Source: Saprospiraceae bacterium (lineage in GTDB: Bacteria > Bacteroidota > Bacteroidia > Chitinophagales > Saprospiraceae). Taken from it: a DNA stretch of 64,000 nt. A program made the translations under genes and the position numbers. Below the pieces are notes generated by a model, which was given only the letters and a program-made list of their open reading frames with translations, made no database searches and was not told the origin of the DNA. The stretch is from NCBI GenBank assembly GCA_016714895.1, contig JADKBV010000001.1, forward strand, positions 1,054,001-1,118,000. The letters are read 5' to 3'. Positions 15,577 through 25,495 of this stretch are shown piece after piece (the first letter of the stretch is position 1; each line of letters starts with the position of its first letter).

Positions 15577-17343
15577 TTGTATACATTCTCATCCCTGGGA
15601 TTGGATGCCGACATACTTTCTTCCATCGAAGAAATCGGCTATGAAAAACCCACAGAAATTCAACAAAAGTCCATTCCTTTACTACTCGAAAAAAGAGGTG
15701 ATTTTATCGGACTGGCAGCAACAGGAACAGGTAAAACAGCAGCATTTGGTCTTCCTTTGATCCAATATACGGACACAACGTCAAAAAACATCACCGGATT
15801 GGTTTTGGCGCCTACCCGTGAGCTTGCCCAACAAATAGCCAAAGAGCTGTTATTGTTTGGAAAAAATAAAAAAGGACTCCGCATCGAAGTTGTTTATGGT
15901 GGCGCACCTATATCCACCCAGATGCGTAACATCAAAAGAATGCCGCCTCACATTTTGGTGGCTACACCCGGAAGGTTAAAAGACCTGATTGACAGAAAAG
16001 CAGTTTTTCTCGACAATGTAGAATTTCTTATTCTAGACGAAGCAGACGAAATGCTCAATATGGGTTTTCAGGAAGCCGTGGACGAAATCCTGGAATTTAC
16101 ACCGGAAGAAAAAGTAACCTGGCTTTTTTCTGCGACCATGCCGTCAGAGATCCGAAAAATCATCAATACATACATGGATCATCCCGGGGAAGTAAAAATT
16201 CATTCGGAGAGTAAAACCAATGTAAACATCGAACATAAATATATATATGTTCATCGCGGAGATAAAGAAGCCGCCCTTAAAAGAGTACTTGACTACCTTA
16301 CTGATTTTTACGGTGTTATATTTTGTAAAACAAAAATGGATACCCAGGAATTGGCAGAATATCTTGAAAAAGAAGGATATCGTGCAGAACCACTGCACGG
16401 AGATCTTTCTCAAAATCAACGGGATGCCGTCATGGCAAAATTCAGGAATAAAACCACACCGATTCTGGTAGCTACAGATGTCGCAGCCAGAGGAATTGAC
16501 GTGGATAACCTTACGCACGTCGTTCATTATTCTCTTCCTGATAATCCTGAGTATTACACACACCGAAGCGGCAGGACGGCAAGGGCAGGAAAAAAAGGAA
16601 CTTCCCTCGCTATTGTTACACCACAGGATGTGGGAAGAATCCGCTTTTTTGAAAAAATCATCGGGGTAGAAATCGCACACGTTAAAGTGCCTCTTCAATC
16701 ACAGATGTACAGCAAAAAAATTGAAAAATTTACTGAAAAAATCCTGAACGCGGATACGATAGAATTGAATGATGAAATGATCAATAAAGCATTGGATGCT
16801 TTTTCAAGTCTTTCAAAAGAAGATCTGATCAAAAACATTCTTGCTCTCGAATTTGACAAACTTTACAAAAAAGTAGAACGCGATGACCTGAATTTATTTG
16901 TTGATGACCGAAGAAAAAGGGACAAAGACAGAGATCGGGATCAAGGAAGAGATCGGGACCACGGAAGAGACAGGGATCACGGAAGAGACCGTGACAGAGG
17001 AAGAGACCGCGACCGTGATAAAGGTAAAAAAGGTAAAGACAGCCTTCCGTTTGAACGGGATTTCAAAAAAAGTCGTGAAGGAGATGAAAAAAGACCTTCA
17101 AGACCCAATATGGTAAACTATTTTATCAATATCGGTAAAATAGATAATGTTTTTCCGGTAGCTCTTATCGAACTTCTCAGTACACAAACAGGTATTACAA
17201 AAAAGAGTATTGGTGATATTTATTTGTACAAAAAACATTCTATTATTCAGGTAGACAAAACCATGGTTAAAAAACTGGAAGATGGTTCGAACAATCTGAA
17301 GTTTAATGGAAGAAAAATTATTGTTAAAAAAGACACTTTATAA
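15577..17343 (+). CDS. DEAD-box RNA helicase with DbpA-type RNA-binding end
   Basis: It has the full set of DEAD-box motifs: the Q-motif region ending PTEIQQ, AATGTGKT, PTRELAQQ, LDEADEML, SAT and HRSGRTARAG. A linker of five Arg/Asp-rich repeats is followed by a C-terminal DbpA/CsdA-type RNA-binding domain (about the last 75 residues, from NYFINIGKIDNVFP). It should remodel RNA in ribosome assembly or cold adaptation. No ATG lies near the 5' end. The first TTG (15556) sits inside a promoter box, so I choose TTG 15577, giving YTFSSLGLD after the initiator and 588 residues. It is followed 21 nt later by typA. Confidence 0.9.
   Translation: MYTFSSLGLDADILSSIEEIGYEKPTEIQQKSIPLLLEKRGDFIGLAATGTGKTAAFGLPLIQYTDTTSKNITGLVLAPTRELAQQIAKELLLFGKNKKGLRIEVVYGGAPISTQMRNIKRMPPHILVATPGRLKDLIDRKAVFLDNVEFLILDEADEMLNMGFQEAVDEILEFTPEEKVTWLFSATMPSEIRKIINTYMDHPGEVKIHSESKTNVNIEHKYIYVHRGDKEAALKRVLDYLTDFYGVIFCKTKMDTQELAEYLEKEGYRAEPLHGDLSQNQRDAVMAKFRNKTTPILVATDVAARGIDVDNLTHVVHYSLPDNPEYYTHRSGRTARAGKKGTSLAIVTPQDVGRIRFFEKIIGVEIAHVKVPLQSQMYSKKIEKFTEKILNADTIELNDEMINKALDAFSSLSKEDLIKNILALEFDKLYKKVERDDLNLFVDDRRKRDKDRDRDQGRDRDHGRDRDHGRDRDRGRDRDRDKGKKGKDSLPFERDFKKSREGDEKRPSRPNMVNYFINIGKIDNVFPVALIELLSTQTGITKKSIGDIYLYKKHSIIQVDKTMVKKLEDGSNNLKFNGRKIIVKKDTL
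16927..17016 (+). repeat. 18-bp tandem repeat in the helicase linker, five copies
   Basis: Units of the form GGAAGAGAYCGGGAYCAC start at 16927, 16945, 16963, 16981 and 16999 and encode GRDRDH-like hexapeptides. This resembles RGG/RD-type unstructured RNA-binding linkers. Confidence 0.8.
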
Positions 17344-17364
17344 TCTCTCATCACAAGCAATTTT

Positions 17365-19142
17365 ATGTTATCAATACGAAATATAGCCATCATAGCCCAC
17401 GTTGACCACGGAAAAACAACCCTGGTTGATAAAATCATACACGAATGTAAGGCGATGGATCAAAGAAAAGATACCGGCGAACTTATTCTCGACAACAACG
17501 ATTTGAAAGAGAAAGAGGAATCACCATTTTATCCAAAAACGTATCTGTACGATATAAAGATGTAAAAATCAATATCATCGATACTCCGGGTCACGCAGAC
17601 TTCGGTGGTGAGGTAGAAAGGGTGTTGAATCTGGCAGATGGTGTTTTGTTGCTCGTAGATGCTTTTGAAGGTCCGATGCCACAAACGCGTTTTGTACTCA
17701 ACAAAGCAGTCGAAATCGGATTAAAACCCATTGTGGTTATCAATAAAGTAGATAAAGAAAATTGCCGTCCGCTTGATGTTCAAAGTGATGTTTTTGACCT
17801 TATGTTTAACCTTGGGGCTACCGAAGACCAACTGGACTTTGTAACTCTTTTTGGTTCAAGCCGCGATGGGTGGATGAGTTTTGATCCTGAAATCAGGACA
17901 AAAGATGTTCAACCGTTGCTTCAGGCTGTACTTGATGTCATTCCTGAAGCGCCTTATCAGGAAGGACCTATGCAGATGAGCATCACTTCTCTTGACTACA
18001 ATGTTTTTCAGGGAAGGTTATCTATTGGTAGGGTCGTAAGAGGAAATATCAAAGAAAATACGGACTACTTCATCTGTAAAAAGGATGGTTCCATGAAAAA
18101 GGTACGTATCAAAGAACTTTATGTTTTCGAAGGTTTGGGAAAAGTAAAAGTACCGACAGTTCGTTCAGGCGACCTTTGTGCCGTCGTAGGTGTGGAAGAC
18201 TTTGAAATCGGAGACTCATTTGTGGATATGGAAAATCCGGAAGCATTGCCGAGAGTAGCGGTGGATGAACCAACCATGAGCATGTTGTTTACCATCAATA
18301 CTTCTCCGTTTTTCGGAAAAGAAGGTAAGTTTGTTACTTCAAGACACCTGAGAGAACGATTATACAAAGAACTGGAAAAAAACCTGGCTTTGAGAATCGA
18401 AGATCAGGACACAGAAGATAAATTTCTGGTATTCGGACGTGGAGTCCTTCACTTATCAGTTTTGATAGAAACCATGAGAAGAGAAGGATATGAATTGCAG
18501 GTAGGAAAGCCTGAAGTTTTGATAAAATATGTTGATGGTGTCAAACATGAACCTATTGAAACCATGGTGATTGACGTTCCTGAAACTGCAGCAGGAAAAG
18601 CTATCGAATTGGTTACCCAAAGAAAAGGTATGTTGAAAGTGATGGAACCCAAAGGTGACATTCAACATCTTGAGTTTGAAATCCCTTCACGAGGTATCAT
18701 AGGATTGAGAAACAATATGCTTACTGCTACTTCAGGTGAAGCTGTCATGACACACAGATTTTTGCAATACGAACCTTATAAAGGAGATTTACCTTCACGG
18801 TTAAAAGGATCTTTGGTGTCTATGGAACAAGGACAGGCTTTGCCTTTTGCTATCGACAGACTACAAGACAGAGGCAAATTTTTTATTGATCCGGGTGAAC
18901 AGGTTTATATCGGACAGGTCATCGGCGAACATTCAAGAGACAATGATCTCGAGGTCAATGTAATCAAAGGTAAAAAACTTACCAACATGAGAGCTTCAGG
19001 TTCTGATGAAAATATGAAAATAGCCCCGAAAATTCAGATGTCATTGGAGGAGGCTATGGAATATATTAAAGATGATGAATATCTGGAAGTTACGCCGGTC
19101 AACCTGAGACTTAGAAAAATCAGCTTTAAGCCGGGAAATTAA
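17365..19142 (+). pseudogene. typA: TypA/BipA ribosome-associated GTPase, interrupted by a one-base deletion
   Basis: The frame starting at 17365 gives the G1 motif IAIIAHVDHGKTTLVDKI and runs to DNNDL at 17503-17505. It then leaves the family sequence and stops at 17565. The family sequence resumes exactly one base out of phase from 17506 (ERERGITILSKN, VDTPGHAD-like DTPGHADFGGEVERV) and continues intact to 19142. A single G missing between 17505 and 17506 restores about 592 residues. TypA is a translational GTPase needed in stress and cold but often dispensable. Because no other lesion is seen, either a very recent mutation or a sequencing error is likely. Confidence 0.88.
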
Positions 19143-19204
19143 ATTTTCAGGGTTGGTGGATTGTGTAAGGTAATCAAACCGAATGTTTTTTTAAGGATTT
19201 ATCG

Positions 19205-19212
19205 TACTTTTG
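19205..19212 (+). promoter_or_regulatory. -7 promoter box before the sensor kinase
   Basis: TACTTTTG fits TAnnTTTG, 68 nt before the ATG at 19281. Confidence 0.45.
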
Positions 19213-19280
19213 TCACTACGACTTCAGACAATCAATTTGGTTTTTACAACAATTTGAGGTGAGCGTCAGTTTATTCCTTA

Positions 19281-20480
19281 ATGAATCTTTACAAACAAAA
19301 CAGTTTTTTTAAAATCATCTTATTGGTTACAGGAGCCATTATCCTCGTAATCACTTTGTTGTATGCCAATTACCTGGCGACCAAACTCAAAGAAAACGAG
19401 CAAAAAAATATTTATATTTTTAAAGAAGCGCTGAAGGAAATGTCAAGTATCCAGGAATCTTTGTTTCTGGCAGAAAGTGGCAATGATCCGGATGCTCAGT
19501 TTGACCTCAACAGAGATGTCACCTTGCTGGATACCATCATCAGATCTTTTCCCCTACCGATTATTTTTGAAGATGAAAACGGAATGCTCGAAGGTCAGAA
19601 TTTTGAAGCTGACAAAAATGATGATCAAAAATTTTTACGGTCCAAAAGAGAAACCTTTTTAAAAACAGGTCAGAATCCGCTTTTAGGAACAGGTTACGCT
19701 TCAAAAATCTATTACTTCAATTCTCCTCTATCCGACCATATTAAATATTTTCCGGTAGTTCAGGTATTACTGATCAGTAGTTTTATCGGATTCGGGTATT
19801 ACTTATTTAATGTCTCCAGACGTGCTGAACAAAATCAGGTATGGGCAGGTATGGCCAAAGAAACTGCCCATCAGTTAGGTACACCAATCAGTGCCATAAT
19901 GGGCTGGGTAGAATACCTTAAAGAAATTTTTAAGGAGACGCCTGACCAAAATTATATTGTTGAAGAGTTAAAAAAAGATGTGGATCGCCTTGAACTTGTT
20001 GCTGACAGATTTTCAAAAATAGGATCCAAACCGGTTCTTGAATCCTGTAATCTTTATGAAGAATTACTTGAAGTAAAAAATTACATACAAGCAAGGTCAG
20101 CCAAAAAAATAAGTTTTGAAATCATTTTTCCGAATGATGCCATTTTGGTAAATATCAACAAACACTTATTTGCCTGGGTCGTTGAGAATCTCATGCGCAA
20201 CAGCCTGGACGCTATGGAAGGAAAAGGAAAAATCTGGATAGAAGTAACAGATGGTGACCCTTATGTATCTATTGATGTAAACGATACCGGTTACGGCATT
20301 CCCAACAACAGATTTAAATCAGTATTCAAACCGGGATATTCTACCAAAAAAAGAGGTTGGGGTTTGGGCCTTTCACTGGCAAAAAGAATCATTGAAGAGT
20401 ACCACAAAGGCAAAATATTTGTAAAATCGTCAAAACCCAAAGAAAAAACCACGTTTACCATCAAATTGTACAAAAATTGA
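19281..20480 (+). CDS. Membrane sensor histidine kinase (orphan)
   Basis: The protein has 399 residues. Two membrane segments (about 9-31 and 157-176) enclose a periplasmic sensor region of about 125 residues with no recognised domain. The dimerisation helix has MAKETAHQLGTP with phospho-acceptor His197. The ATPase domain shows the N box (ENLMRNSLDAM), G1 (DTGYGIP) and G2 (GWGLGLSLA). No response regulator is adjacent, so its partner lies elsewhere. It is 6 nt upstream of the M14 carboxypeptidase gene, implying co-transcription. Confidence 0.93.
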   Translation: MNLYKQNSFFKIILLVTGAIILVITLLYANYLATKLKENEQKNIYIFKEALKEMSSIQESLFLAESGNDPDAQFDLNRDVTLLDTIIRSFPLPIIFEDENGMLEGQNFEADKNDDQKFLRSKRETFLKTGQNPLLGTGYASKIYYFNSPLSDHIKYFPVVQVLLISSFIGFGYYLFNVSRRAEQNQVWAGMAKETAHQLGTPISAIMGWVEYLKEIFKETPDQNYIVEELKKDVDRLELVADRFSKIGSKPVLESCNLYEELLEVKNYIQARSAKKISFEIIFPNDAILVNINKHLFAWVVENLMRNSLDAMEGKGKIWIEVTDGDPYVSIDVNDTGYGIPNNRFKSVFKPGYSTKKRGWGLGLSLAKRIIEEYHKGKIFVKSSKPKEKTTFTIKLYKN

Positions 20481-20486
20481 TCTTGT

Positions 20487-22241
20487 ATGCGCAAAATCGG
20501 GTTTATTGTCGCGTTTTATTTTTTATGTTCATGGCTGATTGCCCAAAACACGAATGTTATGTTGACTGAGATGACCACACATTTTGAAAAAAACAATGAT
20601 TATACACCGACGTATCCCGAAATTATTGAATTTTATAAAAGTGTTGCCCAAAATTCAACGTTTATAAGTTTTTCAGCATTTGGTACTACGGATAGTGGGT
20701 TCCCATTGCACGAAATCGTACTATCCAAACATGGTTTTGATCCGAAGCACATCAAATCAATCAATTTGCCTGTACTCATGATCAATAATGGAATTCATCC
20801 CGGAGAACCTTGCGGCATTGATGCTTCCATGATGTTGGTGCGAAATATCCTTCAGAAAGCAAATCAGGATTCCTTATTGGATAAGATGGTTATTGTCATT
20901 ATCCCGGTTTATAATATCGGCGGATGTCTGAACAGAAGCAGTACCAGCAGGGCCAATCAAAACGGACCTGAAGCATATGGCTTTCGCGGAAATGCCAAAA
21001 ACTACGATTTAAACAGAGATTTTATCAAAGCAGATGCCGCCAATACCAGAAGTTTTTATACCGTTTTTAAAAAATGGGACCCTGATATTTTTGTCGATAC
21101 ACATACTTCCAATGGGGCAGATTACCAATACACTATGACCCTGATTGCTACCCAAAGTGATAAAGCCGGTCCCGTGGGAGGAAAATTTTTAGAAGAAGAT
21201 ATTCTACCCTATTTGTATAAAAAAATGGATGAAAAACAATATACCATGATTCCATATGTTTATGCGCATAAAAAGGGGATTCCGGATCATGGCATACGAT
21301 CATTTCTTGATTACCCAAGGTATTCTTCCGGATTTGCCGCACTTCATCACTCGTGGTCATTTATGCCTGAGGCGCATATGCTCAAACCCTACAAGGACAG
21401 AGTGTATAGTACACTCGCTTTTTTAGAAACTGTTGCTGATTTTATTTCAAAAAATCCGCAAAAAATAAAATTGGTCAGAAGTCTTTGGAAAAAGGAAAGC
21501 CGGGATCAAAAATTGTTTCCTTTACATTATATCCTGGATGAAACCAAATCTGACAGTATTTTCTTTAATGGTTTTGAAGCTTCTTACAAACCCAGTCTGA
21601 TCACCGGAAAAGACAGGTTGTATTATGACCGTAACAAACCTTACACCAAAAATATTCCCTTTTATACATATTATACCCCGACATCGTTTGTCACCAAACC
21701 CAAAGCCTATATCATCCCTCAGGGTTATCAGGAAATCATCGAAAGGCTACAGGAAAACGGAGTTGTTGTGACCAGAATGGAAAACAATACCGTTTTGAAA
21801 GTAGAAAAATACAGGATCACCGATTACAAAACGAGCAAAACACCTTACGAAGGCCGTTTTCCCCACAGTGAAGTTAAAACCGAGAGCTTTACTACGGAAC
21901 AGGCATTTTTTGCCGGTGATTTTATCGTCGAAACGGATCAGGAAAACGTCAGATTTATCATAGAGACCCTCGAGCCACAGGCACCTGACAGTTATTTCAC
22001 CTGGAATTTTTTTGATGCCGTGCTCATGCAAAAAGAATATTTTTCGGCTTATGTATTTGAGGATCTGGCTGTTGAAATTCTGGCAAAAACCCCCGAATTA
22101 AAACAAAAACTGGAAGATAAAAAAAGTAAGGAACCGGCTTTTGCCGATGATGCTTATGCCCAGCTTGAATTTATTTATAAAAACTCACCCTATTACGAGC
22201 CAAGCCACAGAGTCTACCCTATTGCACGCTGGAATCCGTAA
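20487..22241 (+). CDS. Secreted M14-family zinc carboxypeptidase
   Basis: The protein has 584 residues. A signal peptide (about 1-19, ending WLIAQ) sends it to the periplasm or outside. The zinc site of M14 peptidases is visible as HPGE in IHPGEPCG and the later His of DTHTSNG. A downstream PEAHMLKPYKDRV block probably carries the catalytic Glu. About 250 extra C-terminal residues follow the peptidase domain. The likely role is trimming of peptides for nutrition or envelope turnover. It is co-transcribed with the sensor kinase and ends 20 nt before the RNase P RNA. Confidence 0.88.
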   Translation: MRKIGFIVAFYFLCSWLIAQNTNVMLTEMTTHFEKNNDYTPTYPEIIEFYKSVAQNSTFISFSAFGTTDSGFPLHEIVLSKHGFDPKHIKSINLPVLMINNGIHPGEPCGIDASMMLVRNILQKANQDSLLDKMVIVIIPVYNIGGCLNRSSTSRANQNGPEAYGFRGNAKNYDLNRDFIKADAANTRSFYTVFKKWDPDIFVDTHTSNGADYQYTMTLIATQSDKAGPVGGKFLEEDILPYLYKKMDEKQYTMIPYVYAHKKGIPDHGIRSFLDYPRYSSGFAALHHSWSFMPEAHMLKPYKDRVYSTLAFLETVADFISKNPQKIKLVRSLWKKESRDQKLFPLHYILDETKSDSIFFNGFEASYKPSLITGKDRLYYDRNKPYTKNIPFYTYYTPTSFVTKPKAYIIPQGYQEIIERLQENGVVVTRMENNTVLKVEKYRITDYKTSKTPYEGRFPHSEVKTESFTTEQAFFAGDFIVETDQENVRFIIETLEPQAPDSYFTWNFFDAVLMQKEYFSAYVFEDLAVEILAKTPELKQKLEDKKSKEPAFADDAYAQLEFIYKNSPYYEPSHRVYPIARWNP

Positions 22242-22248
22242 AAATATC

Positions 22249-22256
22249 TATCTTTG
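22249..22256 (+). promoter_or_regulatory. -7 promoter box of rnpB
   Basis: TATCTTTG fits TAnnTTTG and ends 5 nt before the 5' strand of helix P1 (22261), as expected for the RNA's own promoter. It lies in the gap just after the peptidase gene. Confidence 0.65.
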
Positions 22257-22259
22257 TGC

Positions 22260-22632
22260 GATATCCCGCTCTATCGCGCCTGAACAACATGTCAGGTGAG
22301 GAAAGTCCGGACAACGTAGAGCACCGCACCATGTAACACGTGGGGTCCTTTCGAAGGAGAGGATACAGAAAGTGTCGCAGAAAATTACCGCCTCTTCAGC
22401 ACGCTGATGAGGTAAGGGTGAAAATGTGGGGTAAGAGCCCACAGGTACATATAGTAATATTTGTATCGGATAAACCTTGCGGGTTGAAATGCCATGTATA
22501 TCCTGAATCCTTTACGGAAAAAAATGGCTCGTTTTTATGACTTCGGTCTGTCAGGAGGGGTAGGCAGCGCAGATAAATGATAGAGACTCAGTATGATGTA
22601 CTGAGAACAGAATCCGGCTTACAGGGATATTT
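22260..22632 (+). ncRNA. rnpB: RNase P RNA, bacterial type A
   Basis: This is the catalytic RNA that removes 5' leaders from tRNA precursors. The universally conserved blocks are present in order: GAGGAAAGTCCGGA (22298-22311), the GTAAGGGTGAAA...GTAAGAGCCCAC region (about 22411-22442), and near the 3' end AGAACAGAATCCGGCTTA (22604-22621). The ends pair to form P1: ATATCCC at 22261-22267 with GGGATAT at 22624-22630. An intrinsic terminator follows. Confidence 0.95.
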
Positions 22633-22637
22633 TTTTA

Positions 22638-22673
22638 AAAAAACCTTATGAAAAATTTTCATAAGGTTTTTTG
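22638..22673 (+). terminator. Intrinsic terminator after rnpB
   Basis: A perfect stem of about 17 bp (aaccttatgaaaa with its complement) ends in T6. It could also serve the converging folE gene. Confidence 0.8.
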
Positions 22674-22718
22674 TTTAAAACATGAAAGTATTTATGAAAC
22701 CAAAATTTTTCTGAAAAA

Positions 22719-23447
22719 TTATTTTCTTATACAGGCAAAAAACTCTTGTCTGACGGATTCTTCTTCAAAAGAACCGCTAAAATAAGATGTCACAGTACTG
22801 CTTGTTATATCTTTTACCCCTCGGCTGGACACACAAAGATGGGTTGCTTCGATAAAAACAGCGACATGTTCCGATTGAACGGCCCTTTTGATGTCTTCTG
22901 CAATCTGCATGGTAAGTCTTTCCTGAACCTGGGGTCTTTTTGCGTAATGCTGTACAATCCTGTTTAATTTTGAAAGTCCGATAACCTTGCCGGAAGATTT
23001 GTACGCCACGTGCGCTTTGCCTATGATCGGGACAAAATGATGTTCACAATGCGAATAAAAAGTTATGTCTTTTTCCACCAACATTTCTTTGTATCCATAC
23101 TTGTTGTCAAAAAGTTTGATATCGGGTTTATTATCCGGATTTAATCCGCTGAAAACCTCCTTAACGTACATTTTGGCTACCCGGTAAGGTGTACCCGCAA
23201 GGCTGTCATCTTTCAGGTCAAGACCCAGAGTTTCCATGATTTTACGGAAATGATATTCTATTTCTTTTACCTTTTGGTCGTCGGTTTTGAGGAAAGCATC
23301 AGGCCTCATCGGCGTATCAATACTTGTCCATATATGATTGTCTCCTTCCTCTTCAAATGCCAACATCTTATCTTCCGGAAGGTTCTCCAAATAATCCTCC
23401 GGTGCTTCTATTCTTAATTTTGTAGGAATACTTTGCGTATGTACCAT
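22719..23447 (-). CDS. folE: GTP cyclohydrolase I
   Basis: The protein has 242 residues. The zinc-binding and catalytic residues of the type IA enzyme are present: Cys and two His in FYSHCEHHFVPI, and the second Cys in THLCVSSRGV. GKAHVAY and VIGLSKLNRIVQ complete the active site. It converts GTP to 7,8-dihydroneopterin triphosphate, the entry to folate and pterin synthesis. The N-terminal 55 residues are an acidic extension. A 12-bp inverted repeat lies upstream. Confidence 0.96.
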   Translation of the reverse strand: MVHTQSIPTKLRIEAPEDYLENLPEDKMLAFEEEGDNHIWTSIDTPMRPDAFLKTDDQKVKEIEYHFRKIMETLGLDLKDDSLAGTPYRVAKMYVKEVFSGLNPDNKPDIKLFDNKYGYKEMLVEKDITFYSHCEHHFVPIIGKAHVAYKSSGKVIGLSKLNRIVQHYAKRPQVQERLTMQIAEDIKRAVQSEHVAVFIEATHLCVSSRGVKDITSSTVTSYFSGSFEEESVRQEFFACIRK

Positions 23448-23480
23448 GTTTCGATTTTTTTATCCAAACAGAGTAATATT

Positions 23481-23521
23481 CATTTTGTTTAACATATTGA
23501 GGTCTTTATTTAAACAAAATG
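23481..23521. repeat. 12-bp inverted repeat upstream of folE
   Basis: CATTTTGTTTAA (23481-23492) and TTAAACAAAATG (23510-23521) are perfect complements separated by 17 nt. There is no T-run after it, so an operator or leader hairpin is as likely as a terminator of the preceding gene. Confidence 0.5.
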
Positions 23522-23599
23522 TTTTTTTTCGAAAAAATAATTATGTCTTTTCTTTCAAAACGAATTAAAAAAATGAAGCCAATATGATTTTTATATGGT

Positions 23600-25495
23600 T
23601 TACAAATCATCAATTCCGGCTGGTCGTTTGTCACTGACCCATTTAAAACCTTTTATTTTAAGCCCTTCATGATTGGTAGTCATGGGAAAAACTTTGGATT
23701 TAACATCGATATAAAATAAAATATCCGTGATTTCATTATTGTCCAATCGAAAGGTTATATAACTACTTCTGGACTGATTGACACCTATATACCTTTTTGC
23801 TTCGTCTTTGAGATAATAAATGACGGTAGCGTCCCCATCCACTTTCATATTTTTCATTTTTCCCTTTTCGAAACCAGCATCAATGTATTTTCCCTGGATT
23901 TGGTCAAAATATTGTAAATCTTCACTGTGTATAATGGTCCCGCTTTCCCTGATTGACAATTTATCCATCGTTTTATTTTTCATATAAAAATGCATGGTAT
24001 CACCCGTGATTTGGGTTGTGTCTGACCATACAACAGGTTCGTCAAATAATGTAAAAACAGAATCCTTCAGGTTGTACACAATAGAGTCACAAATCATCTG
24101 CAAATCGTCTTTAAAAACCCTGACATCATGAAAGCCTACAAAATAATCCACTGTATCCGTGGTAAGTGAATCCAAAGGGATCAGGGTTCTGATACTTTTG
24201 AATGTATCCGCTTTCATATGCATCAAGGTCGTGTCCACTTCTGACGTAAAGTAAGGTCTGTGGCCGGGTTCGTTGTACGCAAGTAAAAAATTGTCATCTC
24301 CGCGGTACCTTACATGATCCGAATAAATAGTTGTTTTGGCAGAAGTGTCTCTCCATATAACTCCTCCGTCTGCGACGCCAATTTTGACGGATTTATCGTA
24401 ATCCAGTGTATCGGCGGTAATCACCATAGGCGGATCACTTACGGTAGATCGGCCTCTCGTTTTAAATTTTTCGGTTTTTTTGTCAAATTCCACATACGGA
24501 CCTTCGACCTGGTTTTTCGTACTTTTATAGTAGGCATCCCCTTTCAGCGTGTAAAATTCATTTTTCCTGTCATAGGTTATTTTTTTGGCGAAAGCCGTAT
24601 CAGATTCAGAAATATAGGTACTTATTCCGCCATCTGAAGATAGAATCACCAAATCCCTTTTTCCATCATAATGAATGGTATCTGCCAAAGCCCGTGAATT
24701 TCCCGAACGATATTGAGCATTTTTTATAAAATCCCCTTTTTTATCATCGAGATCAAACCAACCGTCTTCAGCATAAATGTCAACGGTATCTCTTTTGATC
24801 CGGGTTGGCGCCAAAAAGTGCGTTATCTGGGTTTCCGTTTCGAAACCAATAGAATCAGAATACAAAACAAAGTCACTGCCATCTACCTTTACATTTTCTT
24901 TAAAGATTGCTTTTTTTTGATTGACAAAATAAACCCCTTTTTTACTGACCAAACGCGAGCTGTCCTGCTCCAACAAGGCATTTTGATTGTATTCCGCTAC
25001 TTTTGTAGATACGTTATACCGCAATTTACTGGTGTAAAGCTTTTTCTGCCCGTTTTCCAAAATGATATCTCCATACAGCCAGGCTACCAGAGAGTCAGCA
25101 TTATATACCATTGAGTCAGCAAATATCCGGATGGTGTCATTCTGAAGCATCACAACCCGATGTCGCATGCGGAGGATACTACCTTTGATGATCGCTGTAT
25201 CACAAAACATAAAAGTACGGGAATGATATACTTTGACATTGCCGTTGAGGTATTGGGTCGCCGGGTCCTCTCTGGCGTCAATGATCTGGTTGTCTTCGGC
25301 GTGTAATGAAAATTTTCTGTTGAGGGTATCCTTTTTTAAATCTTTGATATCCGGTTTTTGAAAAACTTTTGATTGTGCTTTTATGTCCGAAAGTCCGAAG
25401 ACGGTCAGCAAACTGATTAATAAAAGCCATATATAAAATCGAAATCCTGTCATACATGAAGGCAAAACCATTGTTTTATAAAACGTCCCATACAT
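23600..25495 (-). CDS. OstA/LptA-like periplasmic protein
   Basis: The protein has 631 residues. The signal peptide best fits a start at ATG 25453 (MTGFRFYIWLLLISLLTVFG, cleaved near SDIKAQ); the frame is open to an ATG at 25495. The mature part is a long series of short beta strands built around D-x-x-x-Y/D repeats (ADSMVYNADS, SDSIGFETE, ADTLDYDKSV, CDSIVYNLKD). This is the OstA-like organic solvent tolerance fold shared with LptA and the LptD N-terminus. It probably carries lipopolysaccharide across the periplasm. The tail (about 590-631) is compact. The gene is not linked to lpt genes here. Confidence 0.85.
   Translation of the reverse strand: MYGTFYKTMVLPSCMTGFRFYIWLLLISLLTVFGLSDIKAQSKVFQKPDIKDLKKDTLNRKFSLHAEDNQIIDAREDPATQYLNGNVKVYHSRTFMFCDTAIIKGSILRMRHRVVMLQNDTIRIFADSMVYNADSLVAWLYGDIILENGQKKLYTSKLRYNVSTKVAEYNQNALLEQDSSRLVSKKGVYFVNQKKAIFKENVKVDGSDFVLYSDSIGFETETQITHFLAPTRIKRDTVDIYAEDGWFDLDDKKGDFIKNAQYRSGNSRALADTIHYDGKRDLVILSSDGGISTYISESDTAFAKKITYDRKNEFYTLKGDAYYKSTKNQVEGPYVEFDKKTEKFKTRGRSTVSDPPMVITADTLDYDKSVKIGVADGGVIWRDTSAKTTIYSDHVRYRGDDNFLLAYNEPGHRPYFTSEVDTTLMHMKADTFKSIRTLIPLDSLTTDTVDYFVGFHDVRVFKDDLQMICDSIVYNLKDSVFTLFDEPVVWSDTTQITGDTMHFYMKNKTMDKLSIRESGTIIHSEDLQYFDQIQGKYIDAGFEKGKMKNMKVDGDATVIYYLKDEAKRYIGVNQSRSSYITFRLDNNEITDILFYIDVKSKVFPMTTNHEGLKIKGFKWVSDKRPAGIDDL

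Noticed and set aside
16144..16698. 184-codon minus-strand open frame inside the DEAD-box helicase
   Set aside because: It lies opposite intact helicase motifs; the Cys/Phe-rich translation is typical of antisense shadow frames.
16927..17016. CRISPR or VNTR locus
   Set aside because: The 18-bp units are contiguous without spacers and encode the RD-rich linker of the helicase.
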